This document shows positions 47,602 to 55,831 of a stretch of 64,000 bases of DNA, piece by piece. Position numbers and translations under genes: made by a program. Under the pieces are notes generated by a model that was not told the DNA's origin, did not search any database, and was given only the letters and a program-made list of their open reading frames with translations. This DNA is from Methanofollis tationis (GTDB lineage Archaea > Halobacteriota > Methanomicrobia > Methanomicrobiales > Methanofollaceae), in assembly GCF_013377755.1 (NCBI RefSeq), contig NZ_JABXWR010000001.1, forward strand, positions 1,995,104 to 2,059,103, in the 5' to 3' direction. Position 1 is the first letter of the stretch, and each line of letters begins with the position of its first letter.

Positions 47602-49235
47602 TTCTCACCCTTTACGGATTTTTTCGGTTCAGGGAGGTTAAGCGCCTTCCTGATCGCTTTGTTCGCCTTTGAAGCAGGGCTTTTCATCAACCCCCACGCC
47701 TTCATCACCCTCTGAGCATTGATCTCGTCGATCGAGTTGATCTGAGAATACTCCTCGAAGAGGGTGCGCCCCTCCTCCTGGAGGATGCCGAGCCATGCCT
47801 GCCGGAGTTCGAGGGTATCCCCGTTCCCAGCGAGGCATTCGGCGACCTTGTTGAGCAGATCGTAGAACCTCTCCTCGGTCGCCTGGAGGAAGCGGGCGTT
47901 GATGACCGAGAGGTCGCCCTTCACATCTGCGGGTTTGTCATAGAGGGCAATCTTCACGCACCACTGGACGTTCTTCGCCATCTCAGAGGCGGCCCGGATC
48001 ATCCCGGCCGCCGTCTCCTCAAACTCCGCCTTCCAGTCATCATCGACATGGACCATTGGCAGGGTGCCCTCGTACCAGCACCTGACCTTTTTGTTTTCCA
48101 TATCATAGCCAAAGGCCCATATCGACGGCCGCCGGCCGAGGTGCTCCCTGACCTGAGATCTCTCTGCACGCTCTGGGAAGAGGGCAACATTTTTTGCAAC
48201 CCGTCTCCCTTCATTCCGGTCGTTGATGACCAGGCCAAGCCAGTTCTGGTAGGTTATCCCACCGGGTTGGGGATGGACAGGCAGGTATTCGGTGCCTTTT
48301 TTATCTTTTGGATAATACGGGCTGAGGGGGTGGACCCACCCGTTGTACTTCATTCCGTAGGGTTTCGTCCAGAAGCCCGTGATGCACCGGTCTGTTTTTG
48401 CGCCGCAGAGATCGCAGACTCCAGGCCTGGCTCCCTCCAGATCGAGCAGGATGCGGCGCGGCATCCCCCAGAAGGCCTGGCAGGGGTGTGCATCCTCAGG
48501 CTCTGTACTATCCCCACCTTCACTTGTCTTCACTTTGCCCATCCAGGGGAAAAGCCGGTCGTCGTCAGCTGAGGGGTTTTCGTCCACCGGGTGAGTATAA
48601 TTGTTCAGATCAATGATGTTTGCCCATACCGTCTGCCAGAGCGTCTCACCAAGGACGAGGGTGGTCATCGGGCCACCCCCCCTGATCGAGGTCATGTGCC
48701 CGCGTCCACCGCTCGGCGCGTTCGTCTGGAGGGTGAACAGTGCCAGAGAGGCGCAGTGGGGACAGAGGGCGTCGATTGTCCCTCTCTTCTGGAACCAATC
48801 TGTGTTATCCTTGATCTTTTCTTTTTCTGGCATCCCGATGAGAAGACTATCGATCTGCCAGAGTCTGTCGCTCTCTATCCCTCTCTCCTGCATGAACAGA
48901 GGGCCGTCTCCTCCAATGGCAAATGCCCCGGTCAGGGGGGAGAAGGCGGCCTGCAGTTTATCCGGGAGTGGTGGGTTGACTAAATTTTTTCTCCATTCTC
49001 CTTTGTCCTCTGGTGGAATTGCAGTCTGGCAGAGTCCTATAAGGAACTGGACCAGCGCTCCATCGAAGTCAGGTCGAGGAGATGCTATTGATCTAACGAA
49101 GTTGCCGTCGTGCTGGTCGGTGATCTGCCAGGGGGCGATTGTTTCGGTTGTGCCGTCTTTACGGATGATCGGGATCCAGGGATCCTGGATCAGGTTGAGT
49201 GGAGGAATGGTACCCCTCCGAGTTTTTCTATACAT
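47598..49235 (-). CDS. cse1: Cse1 (Cas8e, CasA), Cascade large subunit
   Basis: 545 residues, the subunit that reads the PAM, opens target DNA and recruits Cas3. The start LNLIQDPWIPIIRKDGTTET is the classic CasA beginning. Two cysteine pairs, CPHC (near residue 165) and CDLC...C (near 280), suggest a zinc-bound domain as in some bacterial Cse1 proteins. The C-terminal four-helix bundle region is present (QINSIDEINAQRVMKAWGLM). Somewhat longer than the E. coli protein (about 502). It starts 52 bp after the cas3 stop; that gap is AT-rich and could hold a secondary promoter. Confidence 0.97.
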   Translation of the reverse strand: MYRKTRRGTIPPLNLIQDPWIPIIRKDGTTETIAPWQITDQHDGNFVRSIASPRPDFDGALVQFLIGLCQTAIPPEDKGEWRKNLVNPPLPDKLQAAFSPLTGAFAIGGDGPLFMQERGIESDRLWQIDSLLIGMPEKEKIKDNTDWFQKRGTIDALCPHCASLALFTLQTNAPSGGRGHMTSIRGGGPMTTLVLGETLWQTVWANIIDLNNYTHPVDENPSADDDRLFPWMGKVKTSEGGDSTEPEDAHPCQAFWGMPRRILLDLEGARPGVCDLCGAKTDRCITGFWTKPYGMKYNGWVHPLSPYYPKDKKGTEYLPVHPQPGGITYQNWLGLVINDRNEGRRVAKNVALFPERAERSQVREHLGRRPSIWAFGYDMENKKVRCWYEGTLPMVHVDDDWKAEFEETAAGMIRAASEMAKNVQWCVKIALYDKPADVKGDLSVINARFLQATEERFYDLLNKVAECLAGNGDTLELRQAWLGILQEEGRTLFEEYSQINSIDEINAQRVMKAWGLMKSPASKANKAIRKALNLPEPKKSVKGEK

Positions 49236-49287
49236 AGTTTTACCATTGATTTTCCTCTTAATACGCCATCACATAAATACTGATCGA

Positions 49288-51960
49288 TCATGGGGCCGTC
49301 CTCATCAGTCCAACTTCCTGATGATACCTCAGCATGACTTCTTTGCCTGAATGGTTCAATGTGGATCCCTCCCAGCCCTCTTCTGAAGAATGAAGGGGAA
49401 CAATCACGGCATTCTTACCCATGTCCGCCATCCGGCTCTTTGCCCTCTCCACCGCCCCGGCGAGCGGCTGGGCAAACGCTACCTCACTGGCGGCATAGGT
49501 CTCCCGCACGCTCACCTGGCTCAGTTCCCATGCAGCCCGGGGATCAGGTGCGTCAGCCCACGGCCAGACTTCTTTTCCATCCCACCGGGCAAGCCGCAGG
49601 GTGACTGTTGGTTCTCCAAGGCGGGTTGGCGTCCGGGCATCGCTCTGCCACTGGCCTTCGGTCATCGTATACCCCTTTTTGAGCTTGAGGGCACTTTCCG
49701 CTGCAAAAGAAGCGTCGGCATTATCCTTTCCCCGATTTTCTGCGGCAGCCTTCTGTAAGCCGTCAGGGATCACACCCTCACTCTCCGGTCCGAAGACAGA
49801 CTCGATGAGGATACGGGCATCGCGCGGCACAACAATCTCGCCTCTCTCCCCCAGGATCCCGGCCGTCAACCAGAGTCGAGCTGGATCGGGATACACCCAT
49901 GCCCCCCGAGGGAAGAGGTCAGAATACCATGTCGCACCTGGCTCTTCTGTCTGCAGCGGTGAGAGGACGATGAGCCGGGCCTCCCCGCGGGGGCCGCGAT
50001 CATGGCGATGGACCCTGCCTGCCCGCTGTATCAGAAGGTCAATTGGGGCGAGATCGCTCACCATCAGGTCGAAGTCGAGGTCCAGAGATTGTTCCACCAC
50101 CTGTGTTGCCACAAGGATCCTGCCTGCCCGAACTTCCGGCGTGCTGGCCTTTCCAAAAGTCCGGGTCACTGTCTCCTCAATCTCCAGACGGTCAGCGAGG
50201 GCGAACCTGGCATGGAACAGGCGGACTGTACCCGCCGGAAGCCTCTCCTTTAACCGGATATATGCTTCTACGGCGTCGTCCACCGTATTCCTGACCCAGC
50301 AGGCGCACCCGCCGTTCTGTGCCTCTTCGATGAGTGCTGCCTCCGCCTCATCCTCTGATGAGACGAGGCTGACTCCCACACGTTTCTCCCCAATGGCGGT
50401 GAGAGGGTGTTCGTCCGGCGGCCCGGCCAGCGAGAGGTGGGTGATCAGGGGATAGCCCCCTGATGTAAGTATCCCGATCGGCCACCCTGCCCCCCGTGCA
50501 AAACGCCTGGCCAGCTCTTCCCTCTGCCTCTGTGTCATCGTTGCCGAGAGCAGGATCGCACTCCCGCCTGATGCGGCATGGAACTCAAGGAGGACCTGCA
50601 AAAGTTTGTGCATATAGGAGTCGCAGGCATGCACCTCGTCCACGATGAGAATATTTCTGGCCAGACCGATCAACCTGAGCGACTGGTGATGCACCGGGAG
50701 GATGGAGAGAAGTGCCTGGTCGACCGTCCCGACGCCGACCTGTGCGAGCAGCGCTTTTTTCCGGTTGTCGGAGAGCCATGCTGTCCCGGGATTTCTCGAC
50801 CCGATTCTCTCATCAAGGAATGTCTGCATAACCCTCTGGAGCCGGCTGGCAGAATGGGCAAGGACCTGAGAGTACGAACGCTCCTCGAAGAGGGAATCTG
50901 ACGTTCTGTTGATCCGGGAGTACATGGCATTGGCAGTCGCCATCGTCGGCAAAGCAAAATAAATCCCTTCTCCGTCTCCCTGTGCCATCATCCGGTGAGC
51001 GAGGGTGATGGCCGCCTCAGTCTTGCCGCTCCCGGTGATATCCTCGATGACGAAGAGGTGGGGGCCGGTGCCGAGGGTGCAGGTGGCACAGTAGTGCTGG
51101 AGATCAGTCGGGGCATGTTCCGGAAAGATAGAGGGAAAAAGGATCTCCAGACCCTGTTCACTGGCAGGTCTGACCGGTATGATGCCTTTTTCCCTGACGG
51201 CCTTCTCGGCTCGTTTCAGTGAGACCTCCCAGTAAGCGGTGAGGGGTGTATGCTCCTGGGTGAACCTGAAATAGTCGCGGTCTGATCCGATCCAGTCGCA
51301 GAGTGTGCAGAACCCGGCAAGGAGCCATGAAAATTGAGGGACTCTCTTTGCAAGGTCGTCTTTGGCCAGGAGGGGCCAGGTACCGTCCACGAAGAAGAGA
51401 GAGGCGCAGTCTTGAACGAATGTCTCTGCCGCCTCGATATCTGCCGGGAGAAACGAACGTCTGAAATGGCTGAAGTCCCCTGCCGGTGGGGTGCCGTGGT
51501 GCCCACAGACGGCCTTGAGGAGGGGGAAGAGGACATCCTGCCACTCATCGCTATCGAAATCTCCATCCAGTCTGATCAGGTTTTTTTCAACCACGCTGTC
51601 CCAGAGTATCTCGTTCCAGAGTGCGAACCCCAGATCGCTGTGGTGTCCGGGTATGCAATCCCCTTCTATACCCTGGAGAGATGCTGATGCCCGGGAATTC
51701 TTCAACTGGAAGGCTGGCGTGGAGAACTTTCCAATATCGTGGGTGGCAAGCAGAAAACAGATGAGTGGGGTCAGCTGATCAGAGCTGACCTGCAGAACGC
51801 CTGCCATGCGCTCTCGCAGAAGTGCGTCGCGGCCCAGGATCACCGAACCGACAGCGGCTACGTCAAGGGCATGATAGGGCAGAAGGTGGGTGATCCGGGG
51901 TTCATTCTCTCTCGGGCTCTTGCCCCAGTACCGGAAATAGGGCGGGGGTGAGGAATCCAT
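49288..51960 (-). CDS. cas3: Cas3 helicase-nuclease
   Basis: 890 residues, degrades DNA flagged by Cascade. An N-terminal HD nuclease domain has H30 (LLPYHALDVA), H74-D75 (ATHDIGKFS), HH at 106-107 and HH at 154-155 (VCGHHGTPPAGD). The superfamily 2 helicase follows: Walker A ITGSGKTEAAI at about 308-318, DEVH at 441-444, SAT at 472-474, and motif VI QRAGRVHRH. A C-terminal domain completes the fold. All key motifs are intact, with no internal stop. First gene of the cas operon; a TATA-like box lies about 85-100 bp upstream. Confidence 0.98.
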   Translation of the reverse strand: MDSSPPPYFRYWGKSPRENEPRITHLLPYHALDVAAVGSVILGRDALLRERMAGVLQVSSDQLTPLICFLLATHDIGKFSTPAFQLKNSRASASLQGIEGDCIPGHHSDLGFALWNEILWDSVVEKNLIRLDGDFDSDEWQDVLFPLLKAVCGHHGTPPAGDFSHFRRSFLPADIEAAETFVQDCASLFFVDGTWPLLAKDDLAKRVPQFSWLLAGFCTLCDWIGSDRDYFRFTQEHTPLTAYWEVSLKRAEKAVREKGIIPVRPASEQGLEILFPSIFPEHAPTDLQHYCATCTLGTGPHLFVIEDITGSGKTEAAITLAHRMMAQGDGEGIYFALPTMATANAMYSRINRTSDSLFEERSYSQVLAHSASRLQRVMQTFLDERIGSRNPGTAWLSDNRKKALLAQVGVGTVDQALLSILPVHHQSLRLIGLARNILIVDEVHACDSYMHKLLQVLLEFHAASGGSAILLSATMTQRQREELARRFARGAGWPIGILTSGGYPLITHLSLAGPPDEHPLTAIGEKRVGVSLVSSEDEAEAALIEEAQNGGCACWVRNTVDDAVEAYIRLKERLPAGTVRLFHARFALADRLEIEETVTRTFGKASTPEVRAGRILVATQVVEQSLDLDFDLMVSDLAPIDLLIQRAGRVHRHDRGPRGEARLIVLSPLQTEEPGATWYSDLFPRGAWVYPDPARLWLTAGILGERGEIVVPRDARILIESVFGPESEGVIPDGLQKAAAENRGKDNADASFAAESALKLKKGYTMTEGQWQSDARTPTRLGEPTVTLRLARWDGKEVWPWADAPDPRAAWELSQVSVRETYAASEVAFAQPLAGAVERAKSRMADMGKNAVIVPLHSSEEGWEGSTLNHSGKEVMLRYHQEVGLMRTAP

Positions 51961-52043
51961 TCTATCATCTCGGGGGTGGAGACATCAGACAAAATAACGG
52001 GCTGTTTATTTTTGCGTTGGTATCTCTCTTGAATTATGGATTT

Positions 52044-52060
52044 GGCTTATATCCCATAAA
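52044..52060 (-). promoter_or_regulatory. Probable promoter of the cas operon
   Basis: On the minus strand TTTATGGGATATAAGCC (52060-52044) is a TATA-type element about 85-100 bp ahead of the cas3 ATG at 51960, in otherwise AT-rich DNA. All eight cas genes follow on the same strand with overlaps or short gaps, so one promoter could drive them. Assigned by composition and position. Confidence 0.45.
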
Positions 52061-52205
52061 CATTTCGGGTGCTGGGCGAAAGTAGCGACTGAAAAAGGAT
52101 AAAAAAAATTTTGAATAACCTTAGAGCCTGTCCAGAGGCTAAAACCTCTCACTCATCATGCTCTGCCTCACGCGCTCCCACCACCATTTACACTCCAACA
52201 CCTCT

Positions 52206-52505
52206 TTGCACCACTCTACACCCCCTTTTTGCACCCAAACAGACACATTATAATGCCTCAATCCAAAATTCCGCCCAAAACACCCCCATCATCCCCCTCA
52301 TGTGCACCTGTACACGGATCGCACACACACCCCCACCCACAGACCCCTACCGACCCGGTGAGGTGGGTGCCTCTATTCTGGTGCAATCTACTATTATAGG
52401 AGAGAGAGATCTCTCTCTTCTCTATAGAATATACAATCCGGGCTCCATCCTCTATCCCCGTCCCTTGCACATTTCCGGTGCAATCCCGGTACACATGGGG
52501 TGCAA
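52206..52505. repeat. Cluster of GGTGCAA / TTGCACC boxes between cas3 and a decayed gene
   Basis: The heptamer TTGCACC occurs at 52206-52212 and 52229-52235. Its reverse form GGTGCAA occurs at 52380-52386, 52477-52483 and 52499-52505. A related TTGCACA is at 52465-52471. Surrounding DNA (about 52140-52350) is unusually C-rich and G-poor on the plus strand. The clustering in an intergenic region between divergent transcription units suggests binding sites for an unknown regulator. No gene is supported in 52070-52576. Confidence 0.5.
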
Positions 52506-52576
52506 AAATGCAGAGATCGCCCCCGTCATCACCCCATCCAAAGGTTGAAATCGGCGGCGCCCAGAGGTAAGGAAAG

Positions 52577-52726
52577 ATGCAGCGCAGAACGGGCCACTCC
52601 GACACAGACGCCTCCTCCCCGGTCACAACTCCCTCCCCGGCCCTCATCTCCTGGAACACCACCCTCCGCTGCCCCCTCAAATGCGCCCACTGCTACGCCG
52701 ACGCCGGCGAAAACGAAGCCGAAGGC
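52577..52726 (+). pseudogene. Radical SAM gene remnant, N-terminal fragment only
   Basis: From ATG 52577 (after GGAAAG) about 50 residues are convincing. [20 protein letters not shown] holds the CX3CX2C cluster motif and the N-terminal signature of SPASM-type radical SAM proteins such as the AhbD-like heme-pathway group. The text after DAGENEAEG (about 52726) is nonsense in this frame, although it stays open to 53026. At that point the DNA becomes, on the other strand, a catalase gene. The rest of the SAM barrel is missing, so the fragment cannot be functional. Exact parent family not certain. Confidence 0.78.
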
Positions 52727-52906
52727 GCCCGACCCCTTGGCGTGCATCCGCCGCTCCGGGATCACTTCCCGGTCGAAGTGGGCGAGTTTCTCCTGGAACC
52801 AGACGTCCTGCATCAGCATCGGGCCCCGCGGCCCCGCCGTCATGGCGTTCTGGTTGTCCCCCACCGGTGCGCCGGCGGCGGTTGTCAGCTTCTTCTTGTT
52901 CTCCAT
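52720..52906 (-). pseudogene. Catalase gene remnant, N-terminal fragment only
   Basis: From ATG 52906 (minus strand; GGAGTG lies just ahead) the protein reads [20 protein letters not shown], then [32 protein letters not shown] and SGAFG. This is the unmistakable N-terminus of a clade-3-type heme catalase, including the active-site region up to the distal His of RRMHAKG. After about residue 62 the likeness ends abruptly at the junction with the radical SAM fragment. The heme-binding body and proximal Tyr are lost. The promoter side (52907-53000) looks intact, so a useless transcript may still be made. Confidence 0.88.
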
Positions 52907-53047
52907 AGGGCACTCCTTGATCTTCAGCGGGCGGGGCCGCGAGATGTATATGATGGAGACTATCCCCGGCGTAATTTAAACCTTGCCCGAAATCCTTCGG
53001 CCGGATCACAAATGTTTTTGCGCTAACAGGGAGGTATCTGGAGTATC

Positions 53048-53884
53048 ATGGTGAAGAGAAAGATCATCGAGATCGACGAGGAACGGTGCACCGGGTGCGG
53101 GCTCTGCATCCCCGACTGCCCCGAGGGGGCGCTCCAGGTCATCGATGGAAAAGCGCGGCTGGTGAGCGACCTCTTCTGCGACGGCCTCGGCGCCTGCATC
53201 GGGACCTGCCCGGAGGGAGCGATCTCGGTCGTTGAGCGGGAGGCCGGGCCGTACGACGAGCGGGCCGTGATGGCGAAGATCGTCCCGCAGGGGGAGGCGG
53301 TGATCAGGGCGCACCTCGAGCACCTCCTCGGCCACGGGGAGGAAGAACTCTACCGCCAGGCGGTCGGCTACCTGACCGAACGCGCCGTCCCGGTCCCCTC
53401 GCACAGGACTCCCGGCGCCCCGGCAGCCTGTCCGGGCTCTGCGGCGCGGACCCTTCCTGACACGGCCCCACAGGACCGCGGGGCGATGGCGTCTGAGCTG
53501 CGGCAATGGCCGATCCAGCTCTCCCTTGTCAACCCCGCGGCCGCGTACTTCGACGGCGCCGACCTCCTGGTCTCAGGCGACTGCGTCCCCTTTGCCTATG
53601 CCGGTTTCCACCGGGACTTCCTGCGGAACAGGGTCCTGCTCCTCTTCTGCCCGAAGCTGGACGCCGATATCGAGGGTTACGTCGCAAAACTCGCCGAGAT
53701 CTTCTCGCGGCACACGATCCGCTCGGTGACCGTCCTGCACATGGAGGTGCCCTGCTGCGGCGGGGTGCGCCATGTCGTGGACCGGGCCCTGCAGCGCTCG
53801 GGGAAAGCGGTCCCGGTCGAGGACCGGACGATCCTGATCACCGGGCGGGTTGCTGCCGGGGGCGAGGTGACCCGCCGGGGATGA
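53048..53884 (+). CDS. Ferredoxin-type 4Fe-4S protein
   Basis: 278 residues. The N-terminal 2x[4Fe-4S] domain has CTGCGLCIPDCPEGAL (residues about 14-29), a full cluster motif, and a second, looser motif CDGLGACIGTCPEGA. A variable linker (about 110-150) is followed by a conserved domain: LVNPAAAYFDGADLLVSGDC, NRVLLLFCPKLDADIEGYV and LHMEVPCCGGV, typical of a family found in methanogens and anaerobic bacteria whose role is unknown. It could hand electrons to an unidentified partner. GGGAGG lies about 12 nt ahead of ATG 53048. Single gene, apparently intact. Confidence 0.82.
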   Translation: MVKRKIIEIDEERCTGCGLCIPDCPEGALQVIDGKARLVSDLFCDGLGACIGTCPEGAISVVEREAGPYDERAVMAKIVPQGEAVIRAHLEHLLGHGEEELYRQAVGYLTERAVPVPSHRTPGAPAACPGSAARTLPDTAPQDRGAMASELRQWPIQLSLVNPAAAYFDGADLLVSGDCVPFAYAGFHRDFLRNRVLLLFCPKLDADIEGYVAKLAEIFSRHTIRSVTVLHMEVPCCGGVRHVVDRALQRSGKAVPVEDRTILITGRVAAGGEVTRRG

Positions 53885-53942
53885 CCTGAACCCTCAAATA
53901 CTCGCGGCGCAGCAGAGAGGATCATCCCGGGAGGGTGTGAAG

Positions 53943-54344
53943 ATGAAGAAAGGATTTATCGCAGATATCGAGACCGAGACGTTGAAGAATGCCAACTTCC
54001 GCCGGGTCCTCTATACCGGGCGGTTCAGCCAGCTCGTGCTGATGTGCCTTGAGCCCGGCGAAGAGATCGGCGAGGAGGTGCACGACGACGTCGACCAGTT
54101 CTTCCGGTTCGAGGAAGGCGAGGGTTCGGTCGTGATCGACGGCGTCGCCCACGCCGTTAAGGACGGCAGCGCCGTGATCGTCCCGAACGGGGCGCTGCAC
54201 AACGTCATAAATACCTCGAAGACCGCCAACCTCAAGCTCTACACGATCTACTCGCCACCCGAGCACCAGGACGGCGTCGTCCGCCGGACCCGTGCGGAGG
54301 CCATGGCGCAGGAAGAGCATTTCGACGGAAAGACGACCGAGTAG
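53943..54344 (+). CDS. Cupin-domain protein
   Basis: 133 residues. A single cupin barrel: VLMCLEPGEEIGEEVHDDVD carries motif 1 with the metal-binding His/Glu pattern, followed by FFRFEEGEGSVVIDG. GSAVIVPNGALHNVINTS is motif 2, containing the last His ligand. Such small cupins often act as isomerases, epimerases or ligand-binding proteins; no substrate can be named. ATG 53943 follows GGGAGGGTG; the GTG at 53937 is an alternative. It starts 58 bp after the ferredoxin-type gene and may be co-transcribed. Confidence 0.85.
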   Translation: MKKGFIADIETETLKNANFRRVLYTGRFSQLVLMCLEPGEEIGEEVHDDVDQFFRFEEGEGSVVIDGVAHAVKDGSAVIVPNGALHNVINTSKTANLKLYTIYSPPEHQDGVVRRTRAEAMAQEEHFDGKTTE

Positions 54345-54764
54345 GTCTGCCCGGATAGACTTAACCATCTTTTTTTCCATCCCGGCGCGTGTCGCTCCTT
54401 GAATCGTGCATCGACGACGGTTCACCCTCGAGCCCGTGCCGGTCGGCGCCGCACTCCGGGAGTGTTCAGGCCGGCCGGTGCCCGTGCCCCCTCCCCTTTT
54501 TTCCGCCCGGCCCGGGGGAGCGATCGGCCCCTCCTCTGGAGTATGCGCTATGTCAAATTATTTCGAGAATCTACCCCTAAAATAAAACAACATTCATAAA
54601 AACTCAGTATTATTGCCTTTAAAATTTCAATATAACTAAGAGAATTGCGATTAACTCCTCCCTGCCATCAGATACTCGCTCCCGACTGCCCTCTTCCCCT
54701 CGCTGTTCAGCCGTTTCCTTCCTGAACCCCTGCATTTAGAGGGTTTTTTGGATTTTCTCGAGAG
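54345..54764. other. Intergenic region left of the IS5-type transposase
   Basis: About 420 bp without a gene. The part near 54540-54660 is AT-rich. The IS left end must lie somewhere here, but I could not find a convincing inverted-repeat match to the right side. A weak candidate is ATTTCGA at about 54558-54566 against AATTTCGAA in the right flank. Confidence 0.4.
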
Positions 54765-55775
54765 CTATCGCTCGGCAGCTTGCGCTTTGAGGGTAAGAAG
54801 TTGCCTGAAGTTGAAATTCATGCAGGAGAAGATGTTCTTGACGTGCACTCTGGCAACCGTCGTGACCATGAGGTGGCCTGCATGGAACACCCGCTTGATC
54901 ACGGCAAACGGTCGTTCCACCAGCGATCGTGTTCTGCTGATGGCCTTGTTCCGCCGGTTCTCCTTGATGGAGAGGGGATGGTTGCGAACGGCCCGGTGCA
55001 TGGTCTTGTCCATAGATGCCTGCGGTTTCACCCCAAAATAGCCTTTATCGCGATAGACCGTCTCACCTTCCCGGGAGAGATCGATCCTGCTGTCATGGAG
55101 TGACGCCGTGGTGGTCTCAATCCGGCGGATCAGCTGACTGTCCTTGTCGAGCAGGATGTGAAGTTTGTACCCGAACTGTGACTTCGAGCCCTTCTTGGCC
55201 CAGGTGCCGTCGCGGCTGCGCCGCGTCTCTGCCTGATCTCCCCGGGGCGTGCCGGCAGGAGCATGCCCGGGATCGGCGGTGATGAACGTCGCGTCCTGCA
55301 TGACACCGCGTTTGATGGCGAGCCCTTGTACTTCGAGTTGCCGCTGGAACTCATCCCAGATCGCGGTATCCTTCCCGGTTTGCGCCAAGCGTTCCCGGAA
55401 CAGCCAGACCGTCGACCGATCCGGAATGGTTTCCGGATATCCCAGGAAGTGACGGAACGAGATCCGGTCGGTCGCCTGACGCTCCAGTTCGGGGTCAGAC
55501 AGGCCATACCACTGCTGAAGCACCAGCAGCCGGATCATCAGAACGACGTCATAGTTCGGACGGCCGCCTCGCCCCTCGGCGTTGGTGTAGAGGTCAGCAA
55601 GGAGAGGGCGGAAGGCATCCCAGTCGATCAGACCGCTGACCTCACCCAGCCGATCACCCAGAGCTGCAAGGCTGGCATATTCGTGGTGGATCGCGAAATT
55701 GGTAAACGTGCTCATGGGAAAAAGGTCGATCCGGGACTATAAAGTACTTTGGGTGAGGTGGGGTTGTTCGAAATT
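54720..55775 (-). mobile_element. IS5-type insertion sequence (ends approximate)
   Basis: One intact transposase gene defines the element. Terminal inverted repeats were not resolved, so the limits are set loosely from the transposase and the return of other features on the right (promoter of the gene at 55832). IS5 elements of this kind are usually 1.0-1.2 kb. Confidence 0.6.
54765..55715 (-). CDS. IS5-family transposase
   Basis: 316 residues, full length, no internal stop. The DDE residues are visible: Asp in MQDATFITADPGH, Asp in VYRDKGYFGVKP, and Glu in RTRSLVERPFAVIKRVF. The N-terminal part (FRPLLADLYTNAEGRGGRPN, VVLMIRLLVLQQWYGLSD, FRHFLGYPETIPDRSTVW) is typical of the IS5 group. The reading frame is intact, so the element may still move. 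It sits between the cupin gene and the giant beta-helix gene, on the opposite strand to both. Confidence 0.95.
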   Translation of the reverse strand: MSTFTNFAIHHEYASLAALGDRLGEVSGLIDWDAFRPLLADLYTNAEGRGGRPNYDVVLMIRLLVLQQWYGLSDPELERQATDRISFRHFLGYPETIPDRSTVWLFRERLAQTGKDTAIWDEFQRQLEVQGLAIKRGVMQDATFITADPGHAPAGTPRGDQAETRRSRDGTWAKKGSKSQFGYKLHILLDKDSQLIRRIETTTASLHDSRIDLSREGETVYRDKGYFGVKPQASMDKTMHRAVRNHPLSIKENRRNKAISRTRSLVERPFAVIKRVFHAGHLMVTTVARVHVKNIFSCMNFNFRQLLTLKAQAAER

Positions 55776-55831
55776 CTCCTAAATATTATGGATTAAATAA
55801 TCTCGCACAATCTCAGAGTTAGGTTATTGAA

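Noticed and set aside
52577-53026. A 149-residue intact radical SAM-like protein
   Set aside because: Only the first 50 residues match the family; the rest is the reverse of a catalase gene, so it is recorded as a truncated pseudogene.
54557-55775. Terminal inverted repeats of the IS5 element
   Set aside because: Only a short weak match (ATTTCGA versus AATTTCGAA) was found between the flanks, not enough to set the ends.
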